A DNA stretch of 64,000 bases from Candidatus Zixiibacteriota bacterium (lineage in GTDB: Bacteria > Zixibacteria > MSB-5A5 > GN15 > PGXB01). Made by a program: the position numbers and the translations under genes. The notes below the pieces were generated by a model. That model ran no database searches. It was not told the origin of the DNA and saw only the letters and a program-made list of their open reading frames with translations. Where the stretch lies: contig JAFGTT010000038.1 in the NCBI GenBank assembly GCA_016933955.1, forward strand, positions 82,971-146,970, in the 5' to 3' direction. Shown piece by piece: positions 18,077-27,383 of this stretch; position 1 is the first letter of the stretch; each line of letters opens with the position of its first letter.

Positions 18077-19351
18077 TTATTTGACATTTTCCTTGACCCA
18101 TTCGGTACTGACTGATTTCGGACGGGTGATGGGGGTACCCATGGCCCGGTTGATAATCAACTGGGAAAGCATACCCATGGCACGGGAAACCGAGAAGAGG
18201 ACCGTATAGTACGGGAACTCGGTCAAACCGAAATGGTACAGGAGGGAACCGGATCCGGCATCAACATTCGGCCACGGATTCTTGGCCTTGCCGTGTTTCT
18301 TGAGAACTTCTGGAACGACATCGTACACCCGGGCGACCGTCTGAAAGACCGGGCTGTCGGGTAAATATTCCTTGCCGAAGGCGAGGAAGGCGCTGAATCT
18401 GGGATCGGTAACGCGCAGAACGGCATGACCGTAGCCGGGTATAACTTTTCCGCTATTGAGAGTTTCCCAGGCGTATTTCTCGATCTGTTCCTCGGTCGGA
18501 GCGCCTTTGAATTTCTTCATGGTGTCAAGAACCCAATTGAGACATTCCTGATTGGCCAGACCGTGGAGGGGGCCTGCCAGACCATTGAGACCTGCGGAAA
18601 CGGCATAGTAGGAATCAGATAGGGCCGAACCGACGGTATGGCAGGTATTGGCGCTGACGTTGCCGCCTTCATGATCGCAATGAAGGGTCAGATAAAGACG
18701 GATCAGTTTGGTGAAGACGCCGGTTTTATCCTTGATGCCGAGCATTCGGGCGTAATTGGCGCCCCAGTCGAGGTCCTTCTTGTAGGCAATCCGGTTACCT
18801 TTTTTGAAACGCAGACGGTAAACACCGGCGGCGATTCCGGGTAACTTGGCCAAAAGATTGAGAGCATCTTCCATGGTCGGTTTCCAGTATTCGTTCTTGG
18901 CCATACCCTTGTTATATTCCTTAACGAATTCAGATTCTTTCTGCATAACCAGAATACCGGTATTCAGCATGGCCATAGGATGAGAATCCTTAGGCATCGC
19001 TTCAAGGACACTCCAGACGTATTTGGGGACGGCCGAACGGGCCGCGAGTTCCTTCTGCAGGGCGGTCAGATCCGCCTTGGCCGGAAGTTCGCCGGTACAA
19101 AGCAGGTAAAAAATTTCCTCGGGTAATTTGTCGCGCAGGTCCATAATGGGGATACCACGGATAATCAATCCCTTATCGGGATAAACCACCGAGGTGTCGC
19201 AAATCATGGCTTTCACGCCGCGCATACCGCCGTAGGCCTGCGCCACGGTGACGTCGGAGATTTTCTTGTCGCCGACCTTTTGAGCCAGATCCTTAAGATC
19301 ATCACGAAGAACCGGAATCATCTTCGCGAGCTTGTTCTGTAAAGTGGCCAT
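18077..19351 (-). CDS. gltA: Citrate synthase, eukaryotic/mitochondrial-like type
   Basis: 424 residues. Condenses oxaloacetate with acetyl-CoA to citrate. The sequence follows the mitochondrial rather than the E. coli pattern: LYLTLHCDHEGGNVSANT with the first catalytic His, GLAGPLHGLANQECLNWV, VIPGYGHAVLRVTDPRF with the second His, GKAKNPWPNVDAGSG with the catalytic Asp, and YYTVLFSVSRAMGML. RPKSVSTEW near the end also parallels animal enzymes. Some bacteria, Geobacter for example, are known to carry this type. AAAGGAG stands 8 nt before the ATG, and a strong promoter lies upstream. Monocistronic between two terminator/promoter regions. Confidence 0.96.
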   Translation of the reverse strand: MATLQNKLAKMIPVLRDDLKDLAQKVGDKKISDVTVAQAYGGMRGVKAMICDTSVVYPDKGLIIRGIPIMDLRDKLPEEIFYLLCTGELPAKADLTALQKELAARSAVPKYVWSVLEAMPKDSHPMAMLNTGILVMQKESEFVKEYNKGMAKNEYWKPTMEDALNLLAKLPGIAAGVYRLRFKKGNRIAYKKDLDWGANYARMLGIKDKTGVFTKLIRLYLTLHCDHEGGNVSANTCHTVGSALSDSYYAVSAGLNGLAGPLHGLANQECLNWVLDTMKKFKGAPTEEQIEKYAWETLNSGKVIPGYGHAVLRVTDPRFSAFLAFGKEYLPDSPVFQTVARVYDVVPEVLKKHGKAKNPWPNVDAGSGSLLYHFGLTEFPYYTVLFSVSRAMGMLSQLIINRAMGTPITRPKSVSTEWVKENVK

Positions 19352-19434
19352 ATAATAGACTCCTTTGTTTATTTATTGAAGATAGAAATGAATGTTTGCC
19401 GCGCCATATATCTCATAAGCAAAAATAGGCTTCT

Positions 19435-19463
19435 ATTTTAATCCATTCTTTTTTGTTTGTCAA
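19435..19463 (-). promoter_or_regulatory. Sigma70-type promoter of gltA
   Basis: On the minus strand TTGACA, a 17-nt spacer, then TAAAAT, about 85 bp before the gltA start. Close to consensus. Confidence 0.8.
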
Positions 19464-19555
19464 GAGTATGTCCGGTGTATTTATCAAAATTGGGGAGTTT
19501 TTTACGAATAATGTACGGAATCTATCGGCATTGCTGTCGCTAAAGCGGCCGTATT

Positions 19556-20920
19556 CTATTTGAACATTTTGCCGGGATTATACAGACCGGCCGGATCGAA
19601 TGCCTCTTTGATACTTTTCATATGGTCAATAGTGGCCCGGTCGAATTCCAGATGAAAAAAATCCTTTTTTGTCAGGCCGATTCCATGCTCGCCGGTCAGG
19701 GTGCCGCCGAGTTCCAGGGTTTTTTCGAAAAGGCTTAAAACCGCCCGATCAATCATCTCCATTACGTCAGGATCATCAGAAGAGGTCAAAAAGTTAACAT
19801 GCAAATTACCGTCGCCGGCATGGCCATAGGCATTGGTTCGGATGGGATATTCCCGGCTCAGACCGGCGACGAAAGCCACCAGTTCCGAGAGACGTGAGGG
19901 CGGGACACAAACATCCTCGGCGATTTTATGCCGGGCCGATTCCTTGACAGCTTTGGAGATATTACGCCTGATTCGCCAAAGGCGCTCGGTTTGGGCCGGA
20001 TCGTTTTCGCGATTCAGGTAAAGAATATTATTTTCACGGCAGATAGACTCAATATTATCAGCCTCCGCCAGGCGTTTATTTCCTGAGGTTTCGAAAAGAA
20101 GCACAGCTCCGACTTTATTGATGGCAATGGTTTTTTCATAGGCCATGGAACAAGCTATGGCATCGCCATCCATAAACTCCATTACAGCCGGGATAATCCC
20201 CCGGCGAGTGATTTCGGCCACGGTACGGGCCGCATCGGCCGGATCGGTAAAGGCGGCCAGAATGGTCGGACCGGTTTCGGGTTGGTCGATAAGGCTGACG
20301 GCAATTTCGGTAATGGCCGCCAAAAGTCCTTCGGAACCGATCATGATGCCGGTGAGATCGAACAGGTCGCCCTTTGAGTAAAAACCGGTTGTGAGAACCG
20401 CGCCATCGGCAATAACTGCCCTGAGACCAATAACATAGTCCTTGGTGACGCCGTATTTTTTACAGTGTAATCCGCCGGCGCATTCGGCCACATTGCCACC
20501 CAGAGTCGATTCCTCATAGCTGGCCGGATCGGGCGGGTAATATAATCCAAATCCGGCCGCCGCCTTCATCAATTCAATGGTTACCACTCCGGGACCGCAG
20601 AGAGCGATTTTATAATCGGGCAGAATTTCCAGCTTTTTCAAATTTTCCAGCGACAGCACCAGGCCGGAATGGACCGGAACGGCCCCTCCGGTATAACCGG
20701 TGCCGGCTCCGCGGAAGACAATCGGGATATTTTTATCGCGACAGAAATTGATGATAGCTATAATTTCCGACTCGCTGTCCGGAAAAGCTATGGCCGATGC
20801 GCGGACCTTTATTTCGGAAGCATCTCGGAAATAATCGGGATAATTATCGGTATCGAGAATAAGCCGCTCCCCAAACATATCTTTGAGAGCGGTCCATTTA
20901 TCAATCGAATTATCAGTCAT
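19556..20920 (-). CDS. FAD-binding oxidase, GlcD / D-lactate dehydrogenase family
   Basis: 454 residues, the usual length of stand-alone GlcD-like proteins. PIVFRGAGTGYTGGAVPV (about 60-77) is the FAD pyrophosphate loop, YYPPDPASYEESTLGGNVAE the second FAD segment, NAYGHAGDGNLHVNF and LGGTLTGEHGIGLTK the C-terminal active-site elements with paired His, and PAGLYNPGKMF the family ending. Oxidises a 2-hydroxyacid such as D-lactate or glycolate (inferred). It is smaller and lacks the Fe-S half of the paralogue at 8454. The start overlaps the stop of the FmdB-like gene by 8 bp, so it is probably translated from the pckA-side operon. Confidence 0.92.
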   Translation of the reverse strand: MTDNSIDKWTALKDMFGERLILDTDNYPDYFRDASEIKVRASAIAFPDSESEIIAIINFCRDKNIPIVFRGAGTGYTGGAVPVHSGLVLSLENLKKLEILPDYKIALCGPGVVTIELMKAAAGFGLYYPPDPASYEESTLGGNVAECAGGLHCKKYGVTKDYVIGLRAVIADGAVLTTGFYSKGDLFDLTGIMIGSEGLLAAITEIAVSLIDQPETGPTILAAFTDPADAARTVAEITRRGIIPAVMEFMDGDAIACSMAYEKTIAINKVGAVLLFETSGNKRLAEADNIESICRENNILYLNRENDPAQTERLWRIRRNISKAVKESARHKIAEDVCVPPSRLSELVAFVAGLSREYPIRTNAYGHAGDGNLHVNFLTSSDDPDVMEMIDRAVLSLFEKTLELGGTLTGEHGIGLTKKDFFHLEFDRATIDHMKSIKEAFDPAGLYNPGKMFK

Positions 20921-21194
20921 CCTTTTTAGTTACGGAAGGAGAGGATGTCGAAGCGGTATTGGACGGTTTAACCACCGGCCCCTTTTCTTTTTCAGAAGCT
21001 TTCTTATATGATTCGGAGCGGTAATCGGTCGAGTAGAAACCGGCTCCTTTGAGAAGAAAGCCAGCGCCGCCGGTGATAATTCTTTCCGTATAACCTCCGC
21101 ATTCCGGACAAACCGTCACGGGATCATCCGTAATCGCCTGGAACTCTTCGAATTCATGTCCGCATTCGGTGCATTTGTATTGGTATGTCGGCAT
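20913..21194 (-). CDS. FmdB-family zinc-ribbon protein
   Basis: 93 residues from the ATG at 21194, chosen because MPTYQYKCTECGHEFEEF is the standard FmdB N-terminus and a GGGGG Shine-Dalgarno lies about 9 nt upstream; a longer frame exists but adds unrelated sequence. The two CxxC pairs (CTECG and CPECG) form a single zinc ribbon. The tail is low-complexity, rich in Ser, Thr and Lys. Function unknown for the family despite its name; proposed as a regulatory or scaffold ribbon. It overlaps the GlcD-like gene downstream by 8 bp and follows pckA by 79 bp. Confidence 0.9.
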   Translation of the reverse strand: MPTYQYKCTECGHEFEEFQAITDDPVTVCPECGGYTERIITGGAGFLLKGAGFYSTDYRSESYKKASEKEKGPVVKPSNTASTSSPSVTKKDD

Positions 21195-21273
21195 TGTCAA
21201 TTTACCCCCAAAAAATATAAAATCACCAATCAGATAATTAAACAGGTAAAATCGAAAAAAGTTCGCCGGGTTA

Positions 21274-23133
21274 TCATCCGTAACGCCAGCCACGGTCACG
21301 AACCAACCTGGAATTGGGTTTCCAATCGGTTAGCTTGCCTTCGGGTTTTTGGGCCGGAGGCGGCGTGGCGGTTTTCTTAACCGGTGACATATAGACTTTG
21401 GTCTCTTTTTCCGGGGCAATCCGATATGATTCCTCGGCGGCACTGATAATTTCGGGCAGTAATCCTTCCTCGGCGACCTTTTCGGTAAATTTCCGCCGCC
21501 CATCGGTCAGATCACGAAGATAATCGTTGATTTGATCCTGAGAATAATAATGCTCGGGATTGAATTTGCTCAGGTCGACGCCCTCGGCCGAGTTGATGAC
21601 CTCAGTACCGAAAAGGCTCTCGCGGTATTTATTGGTTCCCCGCAGATCGCCGCGCTGAATAGCGGCCATTGTATCGATGGGCACCCGTTCCGTCTTGCGG
21701 ACCATCTTTTTGCCGCCATCGGGCTGTATTTCAATTATTTCTCCCATGCCCCCGGTGTTATACTGGTAAAAAGCAACTTTGTCAGGATAATTGGAGGCCA
21801 GTTCCATTATGATCTTATAAAACATATTGACCTTCTGGGCCCGGGAACCGACAATAAAGGGATCGGTGCCCACAGTGCGAACCGACTCACCGGCTTTGGC
21901 CGGATTGGAGGCATAACTATGACTGGATTCACCCCACAGGTAAGCCAAAGCGGCCTGGATTGGTGACAGCCGTTGGGCGAAGGTCATAATGGTGTTCCGC
22001 CGGGTAATAAAGGCAAAAACCAATCCATCCAATTCCTCAATCGGCGGCAGATTTAATGATGGATACCAGATATCTTTCAAGGCAAAGGGCCAGTGACCGC
22101 GTTTTATCTTTAGTTGTTTGCGCATGATGACGGCCCGACCGTTACCGCACAGGTTTTCATCGAGGAAATCGGGTTTGCCGTCGGCGTCGATCATGACGTT
22201 TTCGTACAGGGCGCTTTTATGCACCAGAGCGTTATACATTGATTCCTGCAGTCTGGCATCGACATCGGTCTTAACAAAATAATTGAACTCAGAACCGTAG
22301 GCCGAACCATCATTTTTCAAAAAGCAGATATCATCCTGGCAAACCAGGGTTCGTTCCCCTTTTGACCAATCGAGCCCGAGCTGATGACAGGACCAGGTGC
22401 TTTTTCCCGTGGCCGAAAGGCCGAACAGAAAGACACCGTATCTTTTTAATTTGCCGCTTTTGGCATCACGAATAATAACTACCTTAGTACCGGCATGGAG
22501 ACCGAGCATTCCCAGGGCACCGGCGGCATGCATCCCATTCCGCAGAAAGCCTTTTTTGTCCTCGCCCATGTAGTCGGAACCGAGGACAAGGGTAATATTA
22601 TGATCGGGCAGCATCAGGACCTGCTGGCGGATCTGGTGTTCCTCGGGGATATGAATAAGGGTGAACTCCGGACCCGGGGTTTTAGTCACCGGCCCCATAG
22701 TATGTCCCCACATATAGGCCAGACGGTAATTTTTCAGGTCCGCGGTTGATATATAGAGGTTGCATTTGGGATTATATTCGGAATTGGAGCCCATCTGCCG
22801 CCGCAGGCGGACAATAGGCAGTGTTTCCACCAGGTGCAGCACTTTATCCAGTTCCTCGGGAGCCTTGGCGATGATTTTCTTTTTATTATCCGAGAGATGG
22901 TATTCGCAGACGCCTTCTGAACCGAGGTAAACCGTTTTTTCTGCAATTCGGCTGGAAACCGAGGAACGCCACCCCCAGGAGCCAAACCTTGTTTGAGTGC
23001 CGGTTTGACAAGCGGGATCACGCAGGTCATCCAGTCGGGTATCCTGAATATTGGATCCGGGATTGTCCAGACGGCGTTTCAAATCCCGGGCGAACCGAGC
23101 ATATAATCCGACATCGTAAATCGAATCAGACAT
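21274..23133 (-). CDS. pckA: Phosphoenolpyruvate carboxykinase, ATP-type (divergent)
   Basis: 619 residues, longer than the usual 530-540 because of a C-terminal extension of about 100 residues ending in a Pro/Lys-rich tail. Converts oxaloacetate plus ATP to PEP and CO2. Visible landmarks: YMGEDKKGFL (Lys of the metal/substrate site), LGLHAGTKVV (His metal ligand), the P-loop FGLSATGKSTW (about 237-246), TLVCQDDICFL with the paired Asp, NYFVKTDV, and AQRLSPIQA with the catalytic Arg. AAGGG stands 9 nt before the ATG. Starts 2 bp after the ndk stop, so co-transcribed with ndk and the aminotransferase fusion; together they sit at the oxaloacetate node. Confidence 0.92.
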   Translation of the reverse strand: MSDSIYDVGLYARFARDLKRRLDNPGSNIQDTRLDDLRDPACQTGTQTRFGSWGWRSSVSSRIAEKTVYLGSEGVCEYHLSDNKKKIIAKAPEELDKVLHLVETLPIVRLRRQMGSNSEYNPKCNLYISTADLKNYRLAYMWGHTMGPVTKTPGPEFTLIHIPEEHQIRQQVLMLPDHNITLVLGSDYMGEDKKGFLRNGMHAAGALGMLGLHAGTKVVIIRDAKSGKLKRYGVFLFGLSATGKSTWSCHQLGLDWSKGERTLVCQDDICFLKNDGSAYGSEFNYFVKTDVDARLQESMYNALVHKSALYENVMIDADGKPDFLDENLCGNGRAVIMRKQLKIKRGHWPFALKDIWYPSLNLPPIEELDGLVFAFITRRNTIMTFAQRLSPIQAALAYLWGESSHSYASNPAKAGESVRTVGTDPFIVGSRAQKVNMFYKIIMELASNYPDKVAFYQYNTGGMGEIIEIQPDGGKKMVRKTERVPIDTMAAIQRGDLRGTNKYRESLFGTEVINSAEGVDLSKFNPEHYYSQDQINDYLRDLTDGRRKFTEKVAEEGLLPEIISAAEESYRIAPEKETKVYMSPVKKTATPPPAQKPEGKLTDWKPNSRLVRDRGWRYG

Positions 23134-23135
23134 GG

Positions 23136-23561
23136 TTATAAACCCTTCGCCAAAATTTCATCATTGTCGAAAAAGAATGCCACCTCGGTTTTGGCCGTGG
23201 CCTCGCTGTCGGATCCATGGACGACATTCTTTTCCACCGAGGTGCCGAATTCACGGCGGATGGTATTATATTTGGCCCGAGCCGGATCAGTGGCGCCCAT
23301 TAGTTCCCGCCATTTTTCAATAGCGCCATGCCCGCCGATAACCATAACCACAATCGGGCCCGAGGTCATGAATTCCACCAGTGATTTATAAAAGGGCTTA
23401 CCCTCGTGGACGGCGTAGAATTTCTCGGCCTGATCCCCGGCCAGTTTGAGGACTTTCAATCCTCGAATAATCAGACCGGAATTTTCTATTCGCTCGATTA
23501 CTTTTCCGATTAACTTACGGCGGACTCCGTCCGGTTTGATGATACCCAGTGTATTGGCCAT
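23136..23561 (-). CDS. ndk: Nucleoside-diphosphate kinase
   Basis: 141 residues, full length. Balances NTP pools by phosphate transfer through a histidine. TLGIIKPDGVRRKLIGKVI at the N-terminus, IRREFGTSVEKNVVHGSDS with the phospho-acceptor His and the adjoining HGSDS, and the C-terminal AFFFDNDEI are diagnostic. GAGGAG lies about 8 nt before the ATG. It sits 13 bp after the aminotransferase fusion and 2 bp before pckA. Confidence 0.97.
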   Translation of the reverse strand: MANTLGIIKPDGVRRKLIGKVIERIENSGLIIRGLKVLKLAGDQAEKFYAVHEGKPFYKSLVEFMTSGPIVVMVIGGHGAIEKWRELMGATDPARAKYNTIRREFGTSVEKNVVHGSDSEATAKTEVAFFFDNDEILAKGL

Positions 23562-23574
23562 CTCCTGATCTCCT

Positions 23575-25917
23575 CTATATCAACTCCCGGAGACGACCTT
23601 TAAGCGTTTCCGGAGGTATTGCGGCAATATTTACTTTATAGGCATTGGTCACCCGGAACAACTGATGGAAATTGCGACGTTGCAGATCTTCATAATCGAC
23701 CGATGATCCGAGAATATACGGATTGAAGAACGGCTGCATTTTGAAAGGAGTCATTCCTGCCCCTGACGGAGTTCGGTATTTACCCTCGGTGATCAATTCC
23801 AGGGCTTTTTCGGCGATCAGTTTTTCCACCGCCGGGGCGTTCGGTTCATAACCGAGTATGACAACAGCTTTCAGGCGTGACCGTTTGACATAACGATTAG
23901 GTCCGGCAATCCAGGCCGGATCAACCAGCGCTCTTGAATCCTTACTGCCCCAGTAGCAGTATGGTTCGCCGAGATCGAGCGGACATTCGTCACCAAGTTC
24001 CTTGAGATTGGTCCAGTCGGCCCGCCGGGTGACCACGTTTTCGCACTTACTCCTATCGAAAATTCTGGCATAGTGCGGGAATTTCTGAGCGACATCGGTT
24101 TTGAAATAGAATTTTCTCTCCGGGGCATCGGCAATGGCCTCGTTACCCCGATAGCGGACAAAGACCCAGTCATTAGATAGGAACCGAGCTTTGTCATCCT
24201 CGAGTAGTCGGACGAACAGGGAGCCGCGACTCATTCCTTTGGGTCCTATCAGGGCCAGGCCTTTTCCACCGAAATCAAGGCAGGCGGCCCGGACACCATG
24301 AACATCGAGTAATCGCTCGCTGGCCATTGCCACCATTCCCAGGGCCAGACTGCGAACCTGGCCATAGTAGCCGGTATTGAAAAGAATGGCCGTACGCATT
24401 TCGGGGCAGTAATAACCATACGAAGTGCGACCGGGAATGCCATCCACGGCATAGATAATACCGTGTGGTTCAACATCTGATTCCAGCGTAGCCGGGTACC
24501 AATTCTCGACCCAGAAATCATAAAGATGAGGGACATTGGTTCGCAACTGAATGATGATGCCGTTGATATTGGCATTCCATTCAAAATAGCGGTCAAACGG
24601 CAGATTGGCCTCGGCCTCTTGAACCAGAATGTCACGCTCTTCAATTGTAACGGCCGGATTGATTTCGATATTCCCCTGCGGGTGAGTCATAACATTTTGA
24701 AGGGCCACCCGTTTATATTTGGGCGATTCGGTAAGACGAGCCATAGCCTCGATAATCCGATCAGTCCCCGCCTCGATTTTATCCATCGAGGTGGCGTAGG
24801 ACAGACGGATGTTATCATCGGAACCGAAGGCACTTCCCGGTACAACGGCCACCGAGGCTTCCTTGAGCAGGTAATAACTTAAACCGTAGGAGTTGCGGAT
24901 TTTCATGCCCCCGAATTCAGTATTATAGTAGGACGAGGTATTAGGGAAGAGGTAGAAAGCGCCTTCCGGTTTATGGCATGATATATTGGGGATTCGATTA
25001 AGTTTGCTCATCATATAATTTCGCCGTGTCTGGAATTCGGCCACCATGCGGTTGATTTCCGATTGATGACCTGAAAGAGCTTCAACCGCCGCCTTTTGAG
25101 CAATCGAGTTAGCGTTCGAGGTGGTATGCGACTGAACAATACTCATGGCAGATATGATCTCGCGTGGCCCGGCGGCGTAGCCGATCCGCCATCCGGTCAT
25201 GGAATAGGATTTGGAAACGCCGTCAATAATAACGGTCTTTTCCTTTATTTTATCGCTGAGAGAGGCTACCGAGGTGAACCTGTAGCCGTCATAGATGACT
25301 TTGCCGTATATTTCATCGGCCACAATCAGTAATCCTTCGGCGGCCGCGATCTCGCAAATTTCCTGCAACTGCTCGCGGGTATAGGCCGAACCGGTGGGAT
25401 TGCCGGGATTGTTAATGATAATTGCCTTGGTGTTGAAATTCAGATTGGCTTTCAGCTCCTCGGGTGTGAGACGAAAACCGTTTTCCTCACGAGTGGGAAC
25501 AATCACCGGTTTGCCTTTAACCATCAGAACCTGCTGGGGGTAGGAAACCCAGTAGGGCGCCGGGATAATGACTTCCTCATCCCGGTTGAGGATAGACATG
25601 AACAGATTATACAGGCATTGTTTGGCTCCGCTCGAGACGATTATTTCATTCCCGCTGTAATTCAGGCCATGGTCTTCTTTAAGACGCGCCCGGATGGCGG
25701 CTTTCAGTTCCGGGATACCATCGTTGGCGGTATATTTGGTAAAATTATCATCGATCGCCTTTTTGGCGGCATTTTTAATATCCGCTGGTGTCGGGAAATC
25801 GGGCTCCCCGACGGAAAAATCGATAACATCAATGCCCTCGGCTGTCATCGCCTTGGCTTTGGCATTAATCCGGAGAGTCGGGGAAAGCTCGAGGCGTCCG
25901 ATTCTATTGGAAATCAT
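23575..25917 (-). CDS. Aspartate aminotransferase fused to a degenerate PEPCK/HPr-kinase-like domain
   Basis: 780 residues in one uninterrupted frame. Residues 1 to about 393 form a complete class-I aminotransferase of the AspC subgroup: FSVGEPDFPTP, NPGNPTGSAYTREQL, VADEIYGKVIYDG, and VSKSYSMTGWRIG with the PLP lysine (about 236); the domain ends at IRLSYATSMDKIEAG. The other 385 residues are not part of any aminotransferase. They carry ALIGPKGMSRGSLF (about 556), FLSNDWVFVRY and ERKFYFKTDVAQKFP, which line up by eye, in the same order, with FGLSATGKSTW, TLVCQDD and EFNYFVKTDV of the PEPCK encoded nearby. The P-loop Lys is replaced by Arg, so catalysis is doubtful. AAGGGG precedes the ATG. 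A regulatory or channelling role at oxaloacetate is only inference. Confidence 0.85.
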   Translation of the reverse strand: MISNRIGRLELSPTLRINAKAKAMTAEGIDVIDFSVGEPDFPTPADIKNAAKKAIDDNFTKYTANDGIPELKAAIRARLKEDHGLNYSGNEIIVSSGAKQCLYNLFMSILNRDEEVIIPAPYWVSYPQQVLMVKGKPVIVPTREENGFRLTPEELKANLNFNTKAIIINNPGNPTGSAYTREQLQEICEIAAAEGLLIVADEIYGKVIYDGYRFTSVASLSDKIKEKTVIIDGVSKSYSMTGWRIGYAAGPREIISAMSIVQSHTTSNANSIAQKAAVEALSGHQSEINRMVAEFQTRRNYMMSKLNRIPNISCHKPEGAFYLFPNTSSYYNTEFGGMKIRNSYGLSYYLLKEASVAVVPGSAFGSDDNIRLSYATSMDKIEAGTDRIIEAMARLTESPKYKRVALQNVMTHPQGNIEINPAVTIEERDILVQEAEANLPFDRYFEWNANINGIIIQLRTNVPHLYDFWVENWYPATLESDVEPHGIIYAVDGIPGRTSYGYYCPEMRTAILFNTGYYGQVRSLALGMVAMASERLLDVHGVRAACLDFGGKGLALIGPKGMSRGSLFVRLLEDDKARFLSNDWVFVRYRGNEAIADAPERKFYFKTDVAQKFPHYARIFDRSKCENVVTRRADWTNLKELGDECPLDLGEPYCYWGSKDSRALVDPAWIAGPNRYVKRSRLKAVVILGYEPNAPAVEKLIAEKALELITEGKYRTPSGAGMTPFKMQPFFNPYILGSSVDYEDLQRRNFHQLFRVTNAYKVNIAAIPPETLKGRLRELI

Positions 25918-25927
25918 CGCTTACCCC

Positions 25928-27334
25928 TTATTTCTGACCATCTGCCGAAGACGATTTTTTCGGAGTCTCGGTCGAGCCTTCCTTCTTTTTGTCGCCCAGC
26001 TTCCGGAGCCAGTCTTCCAGGTCGAAACCCGAGAGTGACTTTACAACCATCGGCAACTGCGACATCATCGAAGCCACCTCGCCGGTGATTTTGGAGGTAC
26101 CCATTTTACCGTCATTGGAGACCATGACGATTTTGTCGATTTTAGACAGCGGCGCGGCCATTTCACGGGCCAGTTCGGGCAGTCGTTCGATAATCATCTG
26201 CAGAACGGCCGGTTGCGAATAGGCATTCCATGATTCGGCTTTGAGGCGCATGGCCTTGGCCTCGGCCTGACCGACTTTTTCAACCAGTTCGGCTTCTATC
26301 AAACCCTGGAGCCGTTTGGCCTCAGCCATACCTTTGGCCTCGGCTTCCAGCCGGAATCGTTCGGCCTCGGCCGGTTTTCGGACTTTGGCCTCGAGTTCCT
26401 GTTCGACCCGGTCAATTTCCTTTTTCTCCAGGGCAATGGCGGAATCTTTCTCGATAATTTTAATTTTGGATTCTTCGGTTTTAAGCTCCTGAGTCAGTTT
26501 GTTGCGTTGCAGTTCATAAGCAAAATCAGCATCAGCTTTCTTGAAATTCAATTCCTTCTGTAATTCGGCGCGTTTCAAATCGAATGACTGGCCGGCCTTG
26601 GCCACTTCAGTGTCGGCCTGAATCTTGGCGATATCTCCCTCTTTTTTGGCAACGGCCGATTTTATAATGGCATCGCGGGCCGCTTCCGCTTCGGCCACCT
26701 CGGCATCACGCCGGGCCTGGACGATTTTCGGTTTTCCGAGAGCTTCAAGATAACCCGACGGATCGGTAATTTCCTTGAGGTTGAAGGATAAAAGCTTCAG
26801 CCCCATATTGGTAAAGTAATCATTGACATCATCAAAGACGGCGCGGGCAAAATCCTTGCGGTTTTTGTTGATCGATTCCAGAGGCATCGTCCCAATCAAA
26901 GCGCGGGTCGAACCTTCCAGCGTCCGCAGGGCCACATCGCGAATTTCCGAGACAGGCATACCCAGAAATTGTTCAGCGGCGAGATGGATCGAAGCCTCGT
27001 CACCGGCAATTTTGACTTCCGCCGTTCCTTTAACGGTGGATCGGATCCCATTGGTCGAGATAGCGTCATCCACCTTTATTTCCATAGGGATGATTTCCAG
27101 GGGAAGAACCTGCGCCTGTTCGATAAACGGTTTGACAAAGGTTCCGCCACCGATACGAATCCGATAACCCACCTGGCGTGAAGTGCCATCGGGCAACTTG
27201 ATCGTCCGTTTCCTGCCCCCCGAAATAATTAGCACTTCACTGGGGCCGACTTTTCGATAGTTTTTGAAGACGATAAAAATGATCGCCGCTATAATAACAA
27301 CGGCCACGATAATGATAATTAAGAGGGAACTCAC
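25928..27334 (-). CDS. Flotillin-like SPFH membrane-scaffold protein
   Basis: 468 residues. One N-terminal TM (about 4-24), an SPFH/band-7 domain (about 25-200, including VGYRIRIGGGTFVKPFIEQ and FLGMPVSEIRDVALRTLEGSTRALIG), then a long Ala/Glu/Lys coiled coil (about 210-365) and a C-terminal region ending in a charged tail. This order matches flotillin (FloT/YqiK) rather than HflK/C or stomatin. It organises membrane microdomains at the inner membrane. GTG start with AGGAGAG about 7 nt upstream. No NfeD-type partner is adjacent. It precedes the aminotransferase fusion by 10 bp, so probably belongs to the same transcript. Confidence 0.9.
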   Translation of the reverse strand: MSSLLIIIIVAVVIIAAIIFIVFKNYRKVGPSEVLIISGGRKRTIKLPDGTSRQVGYRIRIGGGTFVKPFIEQAQVLPLEIIPMEIKVDDAISTNGIRSTVKGTAEVKIAGDEASIHLAAEQFLGMPVSEIRDVALRTLEGSTRALIGTMPLESINKNRKDFARAVFDDVNDYFTNMGLKLLSFNLKEITDPSGYLEALGKPKIVQARRDAEVAEAEAARDAIIKSAVAKKEGDIAKIQADTEVAKAGQSFDLKRAELQKELNFKKADADFAYELQRNKLTQELKTEESKIKIIEKDSAIALEKKEIDRVEQELEAKVRKPAEAERFRLEAEAKGMAEAKRLQGLIEAELVEKVGQAEAKAMRLKAESWNAYSQPAVLQMIIERLPELAREMAAPLSKIDKIVMVSNDGKMGTSKITGEVASMMSQLPMVVKSLSGFDLEDWLRKLGDKKKEGSTETPKKSSSADGQK

Positions 27335-27363
27335 TTCTACACTCTCCTACCAGAATGATTTAA

Positions 27364-27383
27364 GGCGGCGTAATAACGCCGCC
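27364..27383. other. Hairpin between pta and the flotillin gene
   Basis: GGCGGCG and CGCCGCC pair around a six-base TAATAA loop in the 130-bp gap. No T-run follows on the minus strand, so it is more likely an attenuating or mRNA-stabilising hairpin than a full terminator. Confidence 0.5.
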
